From assembly GCA_034667225.1 (NCBI GenBank), contig JAXDKG010000022.1:124001-188000 (forward strand): a stretch of DNA of 64,000 nt, given 5' to 3'. The notes beneath the pieces were generated by a model. That model was not told where the DNA came from and searched no databases. It saw only the letters and a program-made list of their open reading frames with translations. The translations under genes and the position numbers were made by a program. Below are positions 22,826-32,244 of the stretch, piece after piece. Numbering within the stretch: the stretch's first letter is position 1; every line of letters begins with the position of its first letter. The DNA is from DATMER01 sp034667225. GTDB taxonomy: Bacteria > Acidobacteriota > Thermoanaerobaculia > Multivoradales > UBA5704.

Positions 22826-23650
22826 GTGACCACTTTCCTGGACGTCGCCAACATCCTGCTCCCGCTCCTCTACCTGGGGGCAGCCATCAGCTACGGGTTT
22901 GTCTTCTTCGCGTCGCATCCGACGGCGAACCGGACGGCTACCCCGGCCCTGCGCGGCTCCCTCGTGCTCCATCTGGCCTACCTGGCGGCGTTGGCCGTCC
23001 AGCACGGGCAGTTCCCGGCTGCGACCGTTTCGCAGGCCCTGTCGATCGTGGCTTTCGCCGTGGCCGTGGTCTACGCCTATGTCGAATGGCACGGGCGGGA
23101 GCGCTCCACCGGCTTCTGGATGGTGTCGCTGGTCTTCTTCTTCCAGCTCCTGTCGTCGCTCCTGACCCGGCCGAACCCGCCGGACCGGGCGATCTTCCAC
23201 GACAAGTTCTTCGCCCTCCACGTGTCGCTCGCCCTGCTCGGCTATGCGGCGTTCGTGCTCGCGTCCGCCTACGGCTTCCTCTTCCTGCAGCTCTACCGGG
23301 ATCTCAAGGGCGGGCGCTTCTCCACTTTCTACGGCAAGCTGCCGCCCCTGGAGGTGCTGGAGCGGATGATGATCGGCGCGCTCACCGTGGGCTTCGCCAC
23401 CCTGACCGGCGCGGTGATCACCGGCGGCATCTGGGCCCAGCGCCTGGACCAGGAGAACTGGCTCCGGGATCCCAAGATCCTCATCACCCTGGCCACCTGG
23501 TTCCTCTACGCCATCGCTCTTACCCTGCGCCGGCTGCGGCACTGGAAGGGACGGCAGACCGCCATCGCCAGCCTGGCCGGGCTGTGCGCGATCCTGTTCT
23601 CGCTGGTCGCGGTCAACTTCTTCTTCACCGACTTCCACGGGTTTCTCTGA
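22826..23650 (+). CDS. CcsA/HemX-type cytochrome c assembly membrane protein
   Basis: The start is GTG at 22826 and the protein has 274 residues with about eight hydrophobic helices. The C-terminal part has the CcsA-like pattern FALHVSLALLGYAAFVLASAYGFLFL and ITGGIWAQ, followed by conserved WFLYAI. HemX proteins of this family sit in hem operons and affect HemA levels, while CcsA relatives export or handle haem for cytochrome c maturation. The stop codon overlaps the hemA start by one base pair (TGATG), so it is the first gene of a hemX-hemA-hemC-hemD operon. The haem-handling function is inferred from family and neighbours. Confidence 0.88.
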   Translation: MTTFLDVANILLPLLYLGAAISYGFVFFASHPTANRTATPALRGSLVLHLAYLAALAVQHGQFPAATVSQALSIVAFAVAVVYAYVEWHGRERSTGFWMVSLVFFFQLLSSLLTRPNPPDRAIFHDKFFALHVSLALLGYAAFVLASAYGFLFLQLYRDLKGGRFSTFYGKLPPLEVLERMMIGALTVGFATLTGAVITGGIWAQRLDQENWLRDPKILITLATWFLYAIALTLRRLRHWKGRQTAIASLAGLCAILFSLVAVNFFFTDFHGFL

Positions 23651-24978
23651 TGCCTGCAGCGCAGGAGCCTTCCCTCCTCCTGATCGGGACGGACTTCCGC
23701 TGCTCGCCCCTGGAGCTGCGCGAGAAGGTCGCCTACGGCGCGCAGGACAGCGAGGATCTCCTCGTGCACCTCCTCGCCCGGCCGGGCATTGCCGAGGCAT
23801 TCCTGCTCTCCACATGCAACCGCACGGAGATCTACGTCCAGCCACGAGACGAGGAGGAAGCCTACCGCGCCGCGCTGGAGCTGACCTTCCTGCGCCGGGT
23901 GCAGGAGATGGAGAAACCCGGCCGGCTGTACGTGAAGCGCAACGCCGAGGCGGCCCGCCACCTGCTCGGCGTGGCGAGCGGCCTGGAGTCGATGGTGCTC
24001 GGCGAGCCCGAGATCCTCGGGCAGATCAAACAGCAGTCGGCCCTGGCGGAGACGGTCGGAGCGAGCGGGCCGGTGATCCGCCGCCTGCTGCGCAGCGCCG
24101 GCGCCGCGGGCGCGCGGGCGCGGAAGGAGACCGCCATCTCGTCCGGAGCCGTGTCGATCGGCTATGCCATCGTCGAGCTGGCGCGGAACATCTTCAGCGG
24201 CATGGAGAACTGCCGGGTGCTGCTCATCGGCGCCGGCGAGATCGCCCGCTCCGTGGCCCGCCCCCTGGTGGAGCGCGGCGCCCGGGAGCTCAAGGTGGCC
24301 AACCGCGGCGCCGAGCGGGCGCGGCAGTTCCAGGAGGAGATCCGGCAAGCGCAGATCCTCTCCTTCGACGAGCGCCTGGCCGCGGTGCGCGAGGCCGAGG
24401 TCGTGGTAGCCACCACCGGCGCCGACGAGCCGGTCCTCACCCGCAAACAGCTCAAGGAGGCCATGAAGGCGCGGCCGACCAGCCCGCTCCTGGTGGTGGA
24501 CCTCGGCGTGCCGCGAAACGTCGAGCCCTCGGCCGGCAAGATCGAGAACCTCTTCCTGCACACGATCGACTCTCTGGACAACCTGATCCAGCGCAATCTG
24601 AAGAGGCGCAAGGAGGAGGTGCCGCGGGTGCAGGAGATCATCGAGGAGGAGCTGGACCAGTTCCGCGCCTGGTTCCGCAACCTGGAGGCCGAGCCGGTCG
24701 TGGCCCAAATCCAGAAGCAGGCGGAGCGGATCCGGCAGCAGGAGGTCGAGGCCGCGCTCTCGCACTTCCCCGCCGAGACCCACGCCGACCTGGAGAGACT
24801 GACCCGCTCGCTGGTGCGCAAGATCCTCCACCACCCCAGCGCCCACCTGCGCGGTCATCACAGCCAGGGCGAGGGCTCGCCGAGGCGCGACCTCTCCCGC
24901 CTGCACCTGGTGCGGGAGCTGTTCCATCTGGACGAGGATCGGGACGAGCGCTTTAAAGACGAGAAGGACGAGAGCTGA
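23650..24978 (+). CDS. hemA: Glutamyl-tRNA reductase
   Basis: ATG at 23650 gives 442 residues, the normal GluTR length. Motifs are FLLSTCNRTEIYV with the catalytic Cys, GLESMVLGEPEILGQIK, the NADPH-binding LLIGAGEIARSVA and the C-terminal dimerisation helices (EVPRVQEIIEEELDQF, then LTRSLVRKILHHP). It reduces glutamyl-tRNA to glutamate-1-semialdehyde, the first committed step of C5 haem synthesis. The gene is directly followed by hemC with no spacing (TGA then ATG). Confidence 0.96.
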   Translation: MPAAQEPSLLLIGTDFRCSPLELREKVAYGAQDSEDLLVHLLARPGIAEAFLLSTCNRTEIYVQPRDEEEAYRAALELTFLRRVQEMEKPGRLYVKRNAEAARHLLGVASGLESMVLGEPEILGQIKQQSALAETVGASGPVIRRLLRSAGAAGARARKETAISSGAVSIGYAIVELARNIFSGMENCRVLLIGAGEIARSVARPLVERGARELKVANRGAERARQFQEEIRQAQILSFDERLAAVREAEVVVATTGADEPVLTRKQLKEAMKARPTSPLLVVDLGVPRNVEPSAGKIENLFLHTIDSLDNLIQRNLKRRKEEVPRVQEIIEEELDQFRAWFRNLEAEPVVAQIQKQAERIRQQEVEAALSHFPAETHADLERLTRSLVRKILHHPSAHLRGHHSQGEGSPRRDLSRLHLVRELFHLDEDRDERFKDEKDES

Positions 24979-25881
24979 ATGCGACTTCGACTCGGCACCC
25001 GCCGGAGCGCCCTCGCCCTGGCGCAATCCGGCATGATGGCCCGCGCCCTGGAGCAGCGTCACCCGGGGCTCACGGTCGAGCTGGTCCCCATGGTCACGAC
25101 CGGCGACGTCATCAAGGGGGACCTCGCCGAATTCGGCGGCAAGGGGCTCTTCACCGAAGAGCTGGAGCGCGGCCTGCTCGACGGCTCGCTCGACCTCGCG
25201 GTCCACAGCATGAAGGATCTCCCCGTCCGCCTGCCCGAGGGGCTGATCGTAGCCGCCCATCCAGAGCGGGCGGACCCCCGCGACGCCCTGGTGAGCGAGG
25301 CCGCAGTGGACATCGACGGCCTTCCTGAAGAAGCGGTCGTCCTCACCGGAGCGCTCCGCCGCCGCGCTCAGCTCCTCCTCCGCCGGCCGGATCTCCAGGT
25401 CGAGCCGATCCGCGGCAACGTGGACACCCGCCTGCGCAAATGGCGGGATCAGAACGCCGGAGGCGTGATCCTCGCCGCCGCCGGCCTGGAGCGCCTGGGC
25501 CTGCGCGATCTGCCCATCCACCCCATCTCGCCGGACGTCCTCCTCCCCGCCCCCTGCCAGGGCACGCTCGCGCTGGAAGTCCGGGCTGGAAGCCAGGCCG
25601 AGGAGCTGGTCCGAGCCCTGGACCACCCCCCTACCGCCCGAGCCGCCCAGGCCGAGCGCTACGTGGTCGCCGCCTTCGGAGGAAATTGCGCGCTGCCGCT
25701 GGCTGCCTGGGCTCGGGAGGAGGGGGGGCGTTTGCGTCTGACGGCGCTGCTTGCGACTCCGGATGGCTCTCTTGCTGCGCGGGGGGAGGCGGTGGGGGAT
25801 GATCCTGTCGAGGTGGCGGAGGCTTGCGTGGCGGCGATGCGGGCGGGTGGGGCGGATGCGGTTCTGGCGCGGTTGAAATGA
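24979..25881 (+). CDS. hemC: Porphobilinogen deaminase (hydroxymethylbilane synthase)
   Basis: This 300-residue protein begins LRLGTRRSALALAQSG, and has FTEELERGLLDGSLDLAVHSMKDLP with the catalytic Asp region, IRGNVDTRLRKW, and the dipyrromethane-cofactor Cys in FGGNCALPLAAW. It polymerises four porphobilinogen units. The start follows the hemA stop directly, and the stop overlaps the hemD start (ATGA). The last 150 bp (about 25730-25870) are unusually rich in G and T in wobble positions compared with the rest of the gene. Confidence 0.96.
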   Translation: MRLRLGTRRSALALAQSGMMARALEQRHPGLTVELVPMVTTGDVIKGDLAEFGGKGLFTEELERGLLDGSLDLAVHSMKDLPVRLPEGLIVAAHPERADPRDALVSEAAVDIDGLPEEAVVLTGALRRRAQLLLRRPDLQVEPIRGNVDTRLRKWRDQNAGGVILAAAGLERLGLRDLPIHPISPDVLLPAPCQGTLALEVRAGSQAEELVRALDHPPTARAAQAERYVVAAFGGNCALPLAAWAREEGGRLRLTALLATPDGSLAARGEAVGDDPVEVAEACVAAMRAGGADAVLARLK

Positions 25882-26615
25882 CCCGCGTAACCATCACCCG
25901 GGCCGAGCACCAGTCCGAAGCCCTGGCCGCCGCCTTCGAATCCGCCGGCTTCCACGTCGAGCTCCTCCCGCTCCTCGAAGTCGTCCCTCCGCTCGATCCG
26001 CGGCCTCTGGAGCGCGCCGCTTCCGAGCTGGCGCTTTACGAGTGGATCGTCTTCACCTCCACCAATGCGGTCGAAGCCTTCCTCCCTCTGGCCGGGGGCG
26101 CTCTGCCTTCGAGGCTCCATGTCGCCGCCGTGGGTCCCGCCACGGCGGAAGCGCTCCGGACGTGGGAGGTCGAGCCCCATCTCATTGCCGCGAAATCCGA
26201 TGCCGAAGGCCTCCTCGCGGAGCTGGCTCCGCGGGTGGACCGGCGGCGGCGGGTCCTCCTCCCCCAGGCGTCCGACGCCCGGCCCACGCTTCAGGAAGGT
26301 CTGCTCAAGGCCGGCGCCGACCCGGTCGCGGTGGTGGCCTACGACAAGCGGATGCCCGAGGACACACCCCGGCGCGCCGCCCAGCTTTTCGCTGCAGAGA
26401 TTGGATGGGTGACGTTCACCAGCCCGCGGATCGTGCGGAGCTTTGCGGAGCTGTTCGGAGCGGACTGGGAACGGCGCCGGCCCGAGCTGCGGGCCGCTTC
26501 CATCGGACCCGTCACCAGCGCCGAGCTGCGACGGCTGGGAGTCGAGCCCGCCGCCGAAGCCGCCAATCCGAGCGATCAGGGACTTGTGGATGCCGTCCTC
26601 AATTTTCGAGAGTGA
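25878..26615 (+). CDS. hemD: Uroporphyrinogen-III synthase
   Basis: The protein has 245 residues with the poorly conserved but recognisable HemD pattern: MTRVTITRAEHQSEALAAAF, LLPLLEVVPP, WIVFTSTNAVEAF, VAAVGPATAEAL, LLPQASDARPTL, and a second half with WVTFTSPRIVRSF and ASIGPVTSAELRRLGVEP. It closes and inverts ring D of hydroxymethylbilane. It is the last gene of the hem operon, coupled by ATGA to hemC, and overlaps the convergent BNR-protein gene by 17 bp. No hemB is present in the window. Confidence 0.92.
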   Translation: MTRVTITRAEHQSEALAAAFESAGFHVELLPLLEVVPPLDPRPLERAASELALYEWIVFTSTNAVEAFLPLAGGALPSRLHVAAVGPATAEALRTWEVEPHLIAAKSDAEGLLAELAPRVDRRRRVLLPQASDARPTLQEGLLKAGADPVAVVAYDKRMPEDTPRRAAQLFAAEIGWVTFTSPRIVRSFAELFGADWERRRPELRAASIGPVTSAELRRLGVEPAAEAANPSDQGLVDAVLNFRE

Positions 26616-29013
26616 TCTTCCACGCTCCCCGGCCGTGAGTGAAGGCGAAAAGGGTCCGCGTGTTGCCTGCACCTTTCAGGACCGTAAGCCAGGACGTGAT
26701 GACGTTGGCGAAGCCCGTGTTCTCCACGAGCCAGTTGGCTCCGCCGTCCCTGGAGATGAAGACGCCCAGATCGGTGGCCAAGTAGAGATGCCGGCTGTCC
26801 ACCGGGTCCACGGCGATGGCGTTCACGGGCAGGTCCGGAAGGGCGCCGATGCCCTTGCCATCGATCCCGGCCCAGGTGGCCCCCCCGTCCGCGCTCTTCC
26901 AGACGTGGATCCCGCCGAAGTTCGAGTACGTGGCATAGGCGACGGCCGGATCGTTGGGATCGAACGCCACGGACGAGACGAATCCCTTGCGGGGCTGCGC
27001 CGAGGGCCAGGCCGTGTCCGCCGTCGACGTTCGAGCGGAAGAGGTCCGGTGGATGTTGCCCTCGCTCGTGCCGGCGAGCACCCGGTCAGGATCTGACGAG
27101 ACGGCTAGGGCGCTCACGGAACCGGTGAGTTGATCGCTGGCCTTGCTCCAACTCCCCGCCGCGTCGTTCGTGCGCCACATGTGAGCGCCGCCGGTCCAGA
27201 GCCGCTTCGGGTCCGAAGGGTCCAGGAGGAACGGGGTGACGAAGAGGAACTTGTCCCCCGTGTCGATGCCGCTCGTGGCATCGGCGTAGTTCTCCCAGCC
27301 GTCGGTGGACTTGTTGATCGACAGGTTGGTGAGGCTGGCGTAGAGGACATCGGTGTCGTCCGGATTCACCGCGACATAGCCGGCATCGCCGGGGACCAGG
27401 ACATCCCAGTTCGGGTCTCCGCTCCCCCGTACGACGCCGGTGTCCTGGGAGCCGCCGAAGTATTTGGCGCCGTCGGGATAGGGCATGCCGTGGTAGAACT
27501 GGGTCACCCCGTACCCGTTGTTGAGGCTCCCCCAGTCGGACTGCGAAGCCTCCGGCGTGCACACGGCGGCGGCGCTCGTCACCGGCGGAGCGAGGGCGTC
27601 CTGGGTCGTGAAGAGCCCGCCGTCGTTGGCCACGAACAGCGTCCTGTTCGTCGCGCCGTCGTACTCCGGATGGAAAACCAGGGCGTGCTGATCGGCGTGG
27701 ACATAGCCTTTCGTGTCGCCCCACCAGTACGACATCAAGCCCCAACTCTTGCCCGCATCGTCCGAGCGGAACAGGTCAATGCCTCCGGCCCAGACGCGGT
27801 CGGGATTCACAGGATCGACCGCGATCGCGTTGTCGTACCACCCCTGGTTGTAGAAGCCGATGTACTCGCCGCTGCACTCGGTCAGCGCGAAGTAGGCGTT
27901 GGTGAGCAGGAGCCGATTCAGCCTGTTGGGGTCCGTGTTGCGGACCTGCGCAGACCACGACCTGCCGCTGTTGTCGGAACGGAAGACGGCGTGCAGCCCC
28001 CAGTAGAAATTGCCGGAGGCGTTGGTCGAAGCCAGGGCGTAGACGACGTCCTGGTCCGAGGGGGCTATGGCGAGGGTGGTGCGTCCCATGTCCGGCTCGG
28101 AGAGCACCTTCTCCCATCCGCCGCGGCGCTCGGCGGCGTCATTGGCCCAGACCGCGGAGGTCCCCTTGCGGGTGCCGCAGGCGGCGAGCAGGGAATCGGA
28201 CTTCCTGTCCGTGCGGATGGCGAGGTCGAGGCAGCCGCCGTAGACCTTGGGTGAGAGGACGCGCGACCAGGTGCGCCCCCTGTCCTTGGAGCGCCAGACG
28301 CCGGTCCGGGTGGCGGCATAGACCCGGCGCGGGTCGTGCCGGCTCACCACGATGTCATTGACATAGAAGAAGAACGGGTTGGCGGTCGACGCGAGCCGCT
28401 CCCAGGTGATTCCGCCGTCCGTGGTCTTGAAGATGCCGGCCCCGCGCACCGCGTCCTCGTTGAAGAAGCCCTCGCCGGTGCCCGCATAAACAATGTTCGA
28501 GTTGGACGGGTCCATAGCCAGGGAGCCGATCGCGAGGTTGGGAGCGAGGTCGTCCAACGGGGTCCACGAGAGGCCGCCATCGGTGGTTTTCCAAACACCG
28601 CCGGCGACGCCGCCCGCGAAAAGGGTCTTGGGCGATTTGGGATCGACGATCAGGGCGCGGGTGCGTCCGCCGACGTTGCCCGGTCCCAGGGGCGACCAGG
28701 CGCCAAGGGTCTCATCCGCCGCCGCGTAGGAGATCCCGCGCCCGACCAGCTCCTCGCGGGACGGCAGAAAATCGCCGCGGCGCAGCGAGTGGCCGCGCAT
28801 GACGCGCATGCGCCGCATGGCCTCGAAGTAGAGGTCCACGGGGATGGCGAGCTTCCCGACCGGCGCGCGCCGCAGGCGGAAGAAGTCGTGGCCGCCGTGC
28901 GGATAATCCTCCCGGATGGGCCGCCTCGGGGGTTGGGCTGTGGAGACGGCTACTGCCGAGAGGCAGAGGAGAAACAGACCTAGCCGGATCGACACACCTG
29001 TTCGAACGGACAT
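26599..29013 (-). CDS. Exported BNR/VPS10-type beta-propeller protein
   Basis: The 804-residue protein starts with a signal peptide (SVRTGVSIRLGLFLLCLSAVAVSTA). It is then built from repeated Asp-box/BNR units such as GVWKTTDGGLSWTPL, GIFKTTDGGITWERL, GVWRSKDRGRTWSRV, HVWKSADGGATWAGI and GVFISRDGGANWLVE, interspersed with AIDPVDSRHLYLAT-type strands. This is the sortilin/xyloglucanase-like propeller found in many secreted acidobacterial proteins. No C-terminal sorting domain is present and no active-site pair for a GH74 enzyme can be assigned. It may be a surface binding or glycan-processing protein. It overlaps hemD convergently and is divergent from the CHAT gene. Confidence 0.85.
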   Translation of the reverse strand: MSVRTGVSIRLGLFLLCLSAVAVSTAQPPRRPIREDYPHGGHDFFRLRRAPVGKLAIPVDLYFEAMRRMRVMRGHSLRRGDFLPSREELVGRGISYAAADETLGAWSPLGPGNVGGRTRALIVDPKSPKTLFAGGVAGGVWKTTDGGLSWTPLDDLAPNLAIGSLAMDPSNSNIVYAGTGEGFFNEDAVRGAGIFKTTDGGITWERLASTANPFFFYVNDIVVSRHDPRRVYAATRTGVWRSKDRGRTWSRVLSPKVYGGCLDLAIRTDRKSDSLLAACGTRKGTSAVWANDAAERRGGWEKVLSEPDMGRTTLAIAPSDQDVVYALASTNASGNFYWGLHAVFRSDNSGRSWSAQVRNTDPNRLNRLLLTNAYFALTECSGEYIGFYNQGWYDNAIAVDPVNPDRVWAGGIDLFRSDDAGKSWGLMSYWWGDTKGYVHADQHALVFHPEYDGATNRTLFVANDGGLFTTQDALAPPVTSAAAVCTPEASQSDWGSLNNGYGVTQFYHGMPYPDGAKYFGGSQDTGVVRGSGDPNWDVLVPGDAGYVAVNPDDTDVLYASLTNLSINKSTDGWENYADATSGIDTGDKFLFVTPFLLDPSDPKRLWTGGAHMWRTNDAAGSWSKASDQLTGSVSALAVSSDPDRVLAGTSEGNIHRTSSARTSTADTAWPSAQPRKGFVSSVAFDPNDPAVAYATYSNFGGIHVWKSADGGATWAGIDGKGIGALPDLPVNAIAVDPVDSRHLYLATDLGVFISRDGGANWLVENTGFANVITSWLTVLKGAGNTRTLFAFTHGRGAWKITLEN

Positions 29014-29067
29014 CGGGAGACCTCCTGGGGTTTGCCTCTAGAATTTACCATGTCCGGGAGGTAGGCA

Positions 29068-31134
29068 ATGAGAGAGCGTTTCCAAGAGTGGGCAGCCGGG
29101 TTGTCCGAGGAGGACTTCGCGTGCGCGCTGGCGGCCTTCGGAGTGCTCGGAGGGAGGAACGCCCCGGCGAAGACCCAAGGAGTGTATGACTGGCGATTCG
29201 ATCCCGGGTTTTTCACGGCGAGCGCCGCGGATCTCGCGGAAGCCTGGCGGACCTTCCGCGCCGGCTACAGCGGGCCGGTATCCATCCGTCTCGACCGCAC
29301 GGCCCTCCTCCTGCAGGGGATCGATCCCCTCTGGCTCCAGAGCCAGTTCGCGCATGGCCCCGGACCGACCCTCATCCTCCTGACCAACAAGACACGTTTC
29401 ATCGCCAGCGGAGCTCCCGAGCTCGTCTCTTACGACCCTACCCGAGGAGGCGAGACAGACTCGAGGAGCCTGAGCTACTCGGTCCCCGATGACGAGCCGC
29501 CGAAAAGGGCCGCGGTCAAAAGCCCGCGCCGGAAGCCGGAGAGCCGCCGTCTCTACGCGCAGCTCGTCAGCCTTTTCTATCCAGTGCGGCAGCAGCTCGC
29601 CAGCGGAGCCCTGCGCCCCGGCAAGTCCTACGCCGCCCGCATCGGCGTGGGCCTGCCGGGGCCGGACCGGAAAGACGTCGGCAAACCCATCCCGGACCTC
29701 GGAGAGGACGCGAAGGGCCACGACCTGACCGTGATCTGGCAGCCTCGGATCGGCCCCGGGCCGGAAGTGCAGACGCTTCACCTGCCCCGCGAGGGCGACA
29801 GCGGCACCGCCGAGTTCCGCTTCCAGGCTCCGGCCGACGCGGAATCGTTCGAGGCGCGGGTCACCATCCTCCACGCCAACCGCGTGCTCCAGACCGGGCT
29901 CCTGAAGGCGCCGGTCGGCACGGAAGGGGACTGGACATTCGGGCTCGACGCCGCGCCGCGCACCCGGCTCAAAGGGCTGGACGACCGGACTTCATTCGAC
30001 GCCGCGATCGTCCTCGACCGGTCCCTGACCGCCGCCTCGGACGGGCAGGCGGTCGTGCTCGACATCGACGACCACGCGGTCCAGACGCTCACTCAGGTCC
30101 TCGGCCGGGAGATCTCCAAGATCGCCGTCGATCCGGCGCGCTACAAGGGACTGGCGAGCGCCGGCTCCGTAGAGCTGCTCCGGGAGCTCGCCCAGAAGGG
30201 CTCCAGGGTCCACCGGCACCTGCGGCTGGACCGGCTCAAAGACGCCCGCCGCATCCACATCACCTCGGTCAGACCCGAATCGTTCTTCCCCGCCGAGCTG
30301 CTCTACAGCCACCGCCCCCCCTCCCCCACGGCGGGGCTCTGCCCGCATGCCTTGAAGGCGCTCAAGGCGGGCGACTGCACCGGCGAGTGCCCGTCGGACA
30401 AGGAGGAGACGATCTGTCCCCTTGGCTTCTGGGGGCTCAGCAAGGTCATCGAGCGCCATGCCGGCAGGCTTGAAAGCCATGGCCGCGGCAACGTCGAGCT
30501 GCGGCCCGAGCCGGTCGGCGAGCGGAACCTCCTTCCCATCTCCGGCAGCGCCCTCCTGGCGGCGAGTTGCAAGGCGTCCTCATTCAAGAAAGACGCGGTC
30601 ACCCGGCTCCTGGACAAGCTGAAGAAGCGCGGAACGGCGGTCCTCGCCACCACCTGGGACGAGTGGGAGCAGCACATCAAGTCGGAGCAGCCACGGCTGC
30701 TCGTCCTCCTGCCCCACCACGACAGGGATGACGAAGGAGAGGAGTTCCTGGAGATTGGCGAGGGCGAAAGGCTGGAGACCGACACGATCTGGGTGGAGAT
30801 GGTCCGGCGGGATCCCGGTGGACCCAATCCGGTCGTCCTCCTCATGGGCTGCGAAACCAACCTGACCGAGATCAGCTTCGAGAACCCGGCTGTCGTGTTC
30901 CAGGACCTCGGCGCGGCCGTGGTCGTGACGACCATCGCCACCATCCTCGGCCGCCACGCCTCCCCCGCCACCGAGGCCCTGGTCCAGCTCCTCGACAAGA
31001 TGGCGGACGGCAAGCACACCTTCGGCGACATCATGCTGCGCCTGCGCCAGAAGCTGGTCGCCACGTCAACGCCCATGGCGCTCGGCCTCACCTCCTACGG
31101 CGACGCCGACTGGCTCCTGACAAGGGAAGGCTAG
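29068..31134 (+). CDS. CHAT-domain (caspase-like) protein with uncharacterised N-terminal region
   Basis: This 688-residue protein ends in a CHAT-like caspase domain (about residues 515-685). It has LLVLLPHHDRDDEG with candidate catalytic His550/His551, VVLLMGCETNLTE with candidate nucleophile Cys595, and the later FQDLGAAVVVTTIATILGRHASP and DADWLL. Residues 195-330 look like beta-sandwich material (LTVIWQPRIG, AEFRFQAPADAESFEARV). A region at about 425-455 carries four cysteines (CPHALKALKAGDCTGECPSD) that may bind metal. The downstream MBL-fold gene starts two bases after the stop, so the pair is an operon. CHAT proteases act as effectors in several bacterial conflict systems. The N-terminal 500 residues are not recognised. 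Confidence 0.78.
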   Translation: MRERFQEWAAGLSEEDFACALAAFGVLGGRNAPAKTQGVYDWRFDPGFFTASAADLAEAWRTFRAGYSGPVSIRLDRTALLLQGIDPLWLQSQFAHGPGPTLILLTNKTRFIASGAPELVSYDPTRGGETDSRSLSYSVPDDEPPKRAAVKSPRRKPESRRLYAQLVSLFYPVRQQLASGALRPGKSYAARIGVGLPGPDRKDVGKPIPDLGEDAKGHDLTVIWQPRIGPGPEVQTLHLPREGDSGTAEFRFQAPADAESFEARVTILHANRVLQTGLLKAPVGTEGDWTFGLDAAPRTRLKGLDDRTSFDAAIVLDRSLTAASDGQAVVLDIDDHAVQTLTQVLGREISKIAVDPARYKGLASAGSVELLRELAQKGSRVHRHLRLDRLKDARRIHITSVRPESFFPAELLYSHRPPSPTAGLCPHALKALKAGDCTGECPSDKEETICPLGFWGLSKVIERHAGRLESHGRGNVELRPEPVGERNLLPISGSALLAASCKASSFKKDAVTRLLDKLKKRGTAVLATTWDEWEQHIKSEQPRLLVLLPHHDRDDEGEEFLEIGEGERLETDTIWVEMVRRDPGGPNPVVLLMGCETNLTEISFENPAVVFQDLGAAVVVTTIATILGRHASPATEALVQLLDKMADGKHTFGDIMLRLRQKLVATSTPMALGLTSYGDADWLLTREG

Positions 31135-31136
31135 CC

Positions 31137-32210
31137 ATGTTTTCCATCGAGATGCTCCCCGCCCAGTATGGCGACTGCCTCTGGATCGAGTACGGAGACG
31201 AGCGCGAGCCCCGGCGCATCCTGGTCGACTGCGGCATGAAGTCGACCTACCGCCTCCTCTCCAAGCGCCTCAAGAAGAGCCCTGATCTCTCGTTCGAGCT
31301 GCTCGTGCTCACGCACGTGGACGCCGATCACATCCAGGGCTCCATCCCCCTCCTCCAGGAAGCTGGGCCGGAGCGGTTCAAGGACGTCTGGTTCAACGGC
31401 TGGGAGCAGCTGCCCCCCGACGACAGCCTGGGTCCCGTCCAGGGCGAGATCGTCTCGGCGCTCCTCAAGAAGGGCGGGTTCACCTGGAACGCTCCCTGGC
31501 CCGGAAAGACGAAGCCGGTAGTCATTCCTGACAAAGGCAAGCTGCCGAGCCAAACCCTCGAAGGCGGCTTGAAGCTGACGCTCCTCTCGCCCACGCCCGA
31601 CGAGCTCGCCGACCTGAGGTTGGAGTGGAAGAAGATCCTGGCAGAGGAGAAGATGAGGCCCGGGCGCACCGGCGATGCCCTCCGCCGGCTGGAGACGAGG
31701 CGCGAGCTTCAGGCCGACCGCCTCGGCAGGATCGATCCCTTCGCCCTCGCCAGGACGAAGTACGAGCCGGACAAGGGAGCTGGCAACGGCAGCAGCATCG
31801 CCCTGCTGGCGGAATATGAGGGCAAGTCTCTCCTCCTGGCCGGCGACTCCTTCGCCCCCCTCCTCGAGCAGACGATCGGTCGCCTGCTGAAAGAGCGCAG
31901 ACAGGAGGGCCCGCTCCGCCTCGACGCCTTCAAGCTCTCCCATCACGGCAGCCGGGGCAACACCAGCCCCGGCCTGCTGGGGATGGTCGCCTGCCGCGAC
32001 TTCCTGATCTCCACGAACGGCAGCAGCTACCACCATCCGCATGGGGAGACCGTGGCCCGCGTCATCCTGTCGCAGGACAGGCCTCGCCTCCACTTCAACT
32101 ACCAGAGCGACGAGAACAAGGTCTGGGGCGGCCGCGCCCTCCAGAGAGACTTCTCCTACGAGGCCCACTACCCCAAGCCCGGCACCGAAGGCTGCAAGCT
32201 GAGCCTTTGA
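31137..32210 (+). CDS. ComEC-type metallo-beta-lactamase-fold hydrolase
   Basis: This 357-residue soluble protein has the MBL metal-binding motif LTHVDADHIQG (HxDxDH), a later Asp in LLLAGDSF, and KLSHHGSRGN with further His ligands as in the C-terminal domain of ComEC. The N-terminus IEMLPAQYGDCLWIEYG is typical of this subgroup. An insertion of about 100 residues (140-230) is rich in charged residues. The gene is coupled to the CHAT protease gene (2-bp gap). In known antiphage loci MBL hydrolases are found with proteases (for example type I AVAST), so a nuclease or nucleotide hydrolase role in a conflict system is plausible but unproven. Confidence 0.85.
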   Translation: MFSIEMLPAQYGDCLWIEYGDEREPRRILVDCGMKSTYRLLSKRLKKSPDLSFELLVLTHVDADHIQGSIPLLQEAGPERFKDVWFNGWEQLPPDDSLGPVQGEIVSALLKKGGFTWNAPWPGKTKPVVIPDKGKLPSQTLEGGLKLTLLSPTPDELADLRLEWKKILAEEKMRPGRTGDALRRLETRRELQADRLGRIDPFALARTKYEPDKGAGNGSSIALLAEYEGKSLLLAGDSFAPLLEQTIGRLLKERRQEGPLRLDAFKLSHHGSRGNTSPGLLGMVACRDFLISTNGSSYHHPHGETVARVILSQDRPRLHFNYQSDENKVWGGRALQRDFSYEAHYPKPGTEGCKLSL

Positions 32211-32244
32211 CGGGCGAATTTTTCAGATCAAAACCCGAATTTAT

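Noticed and set aside
22531..24978. Very long forward frame preceding hemA
   Set aside because: Its first half is antisense to purA and out of frame with ccsA/hemX. Only the part from 23650 is a real protein.
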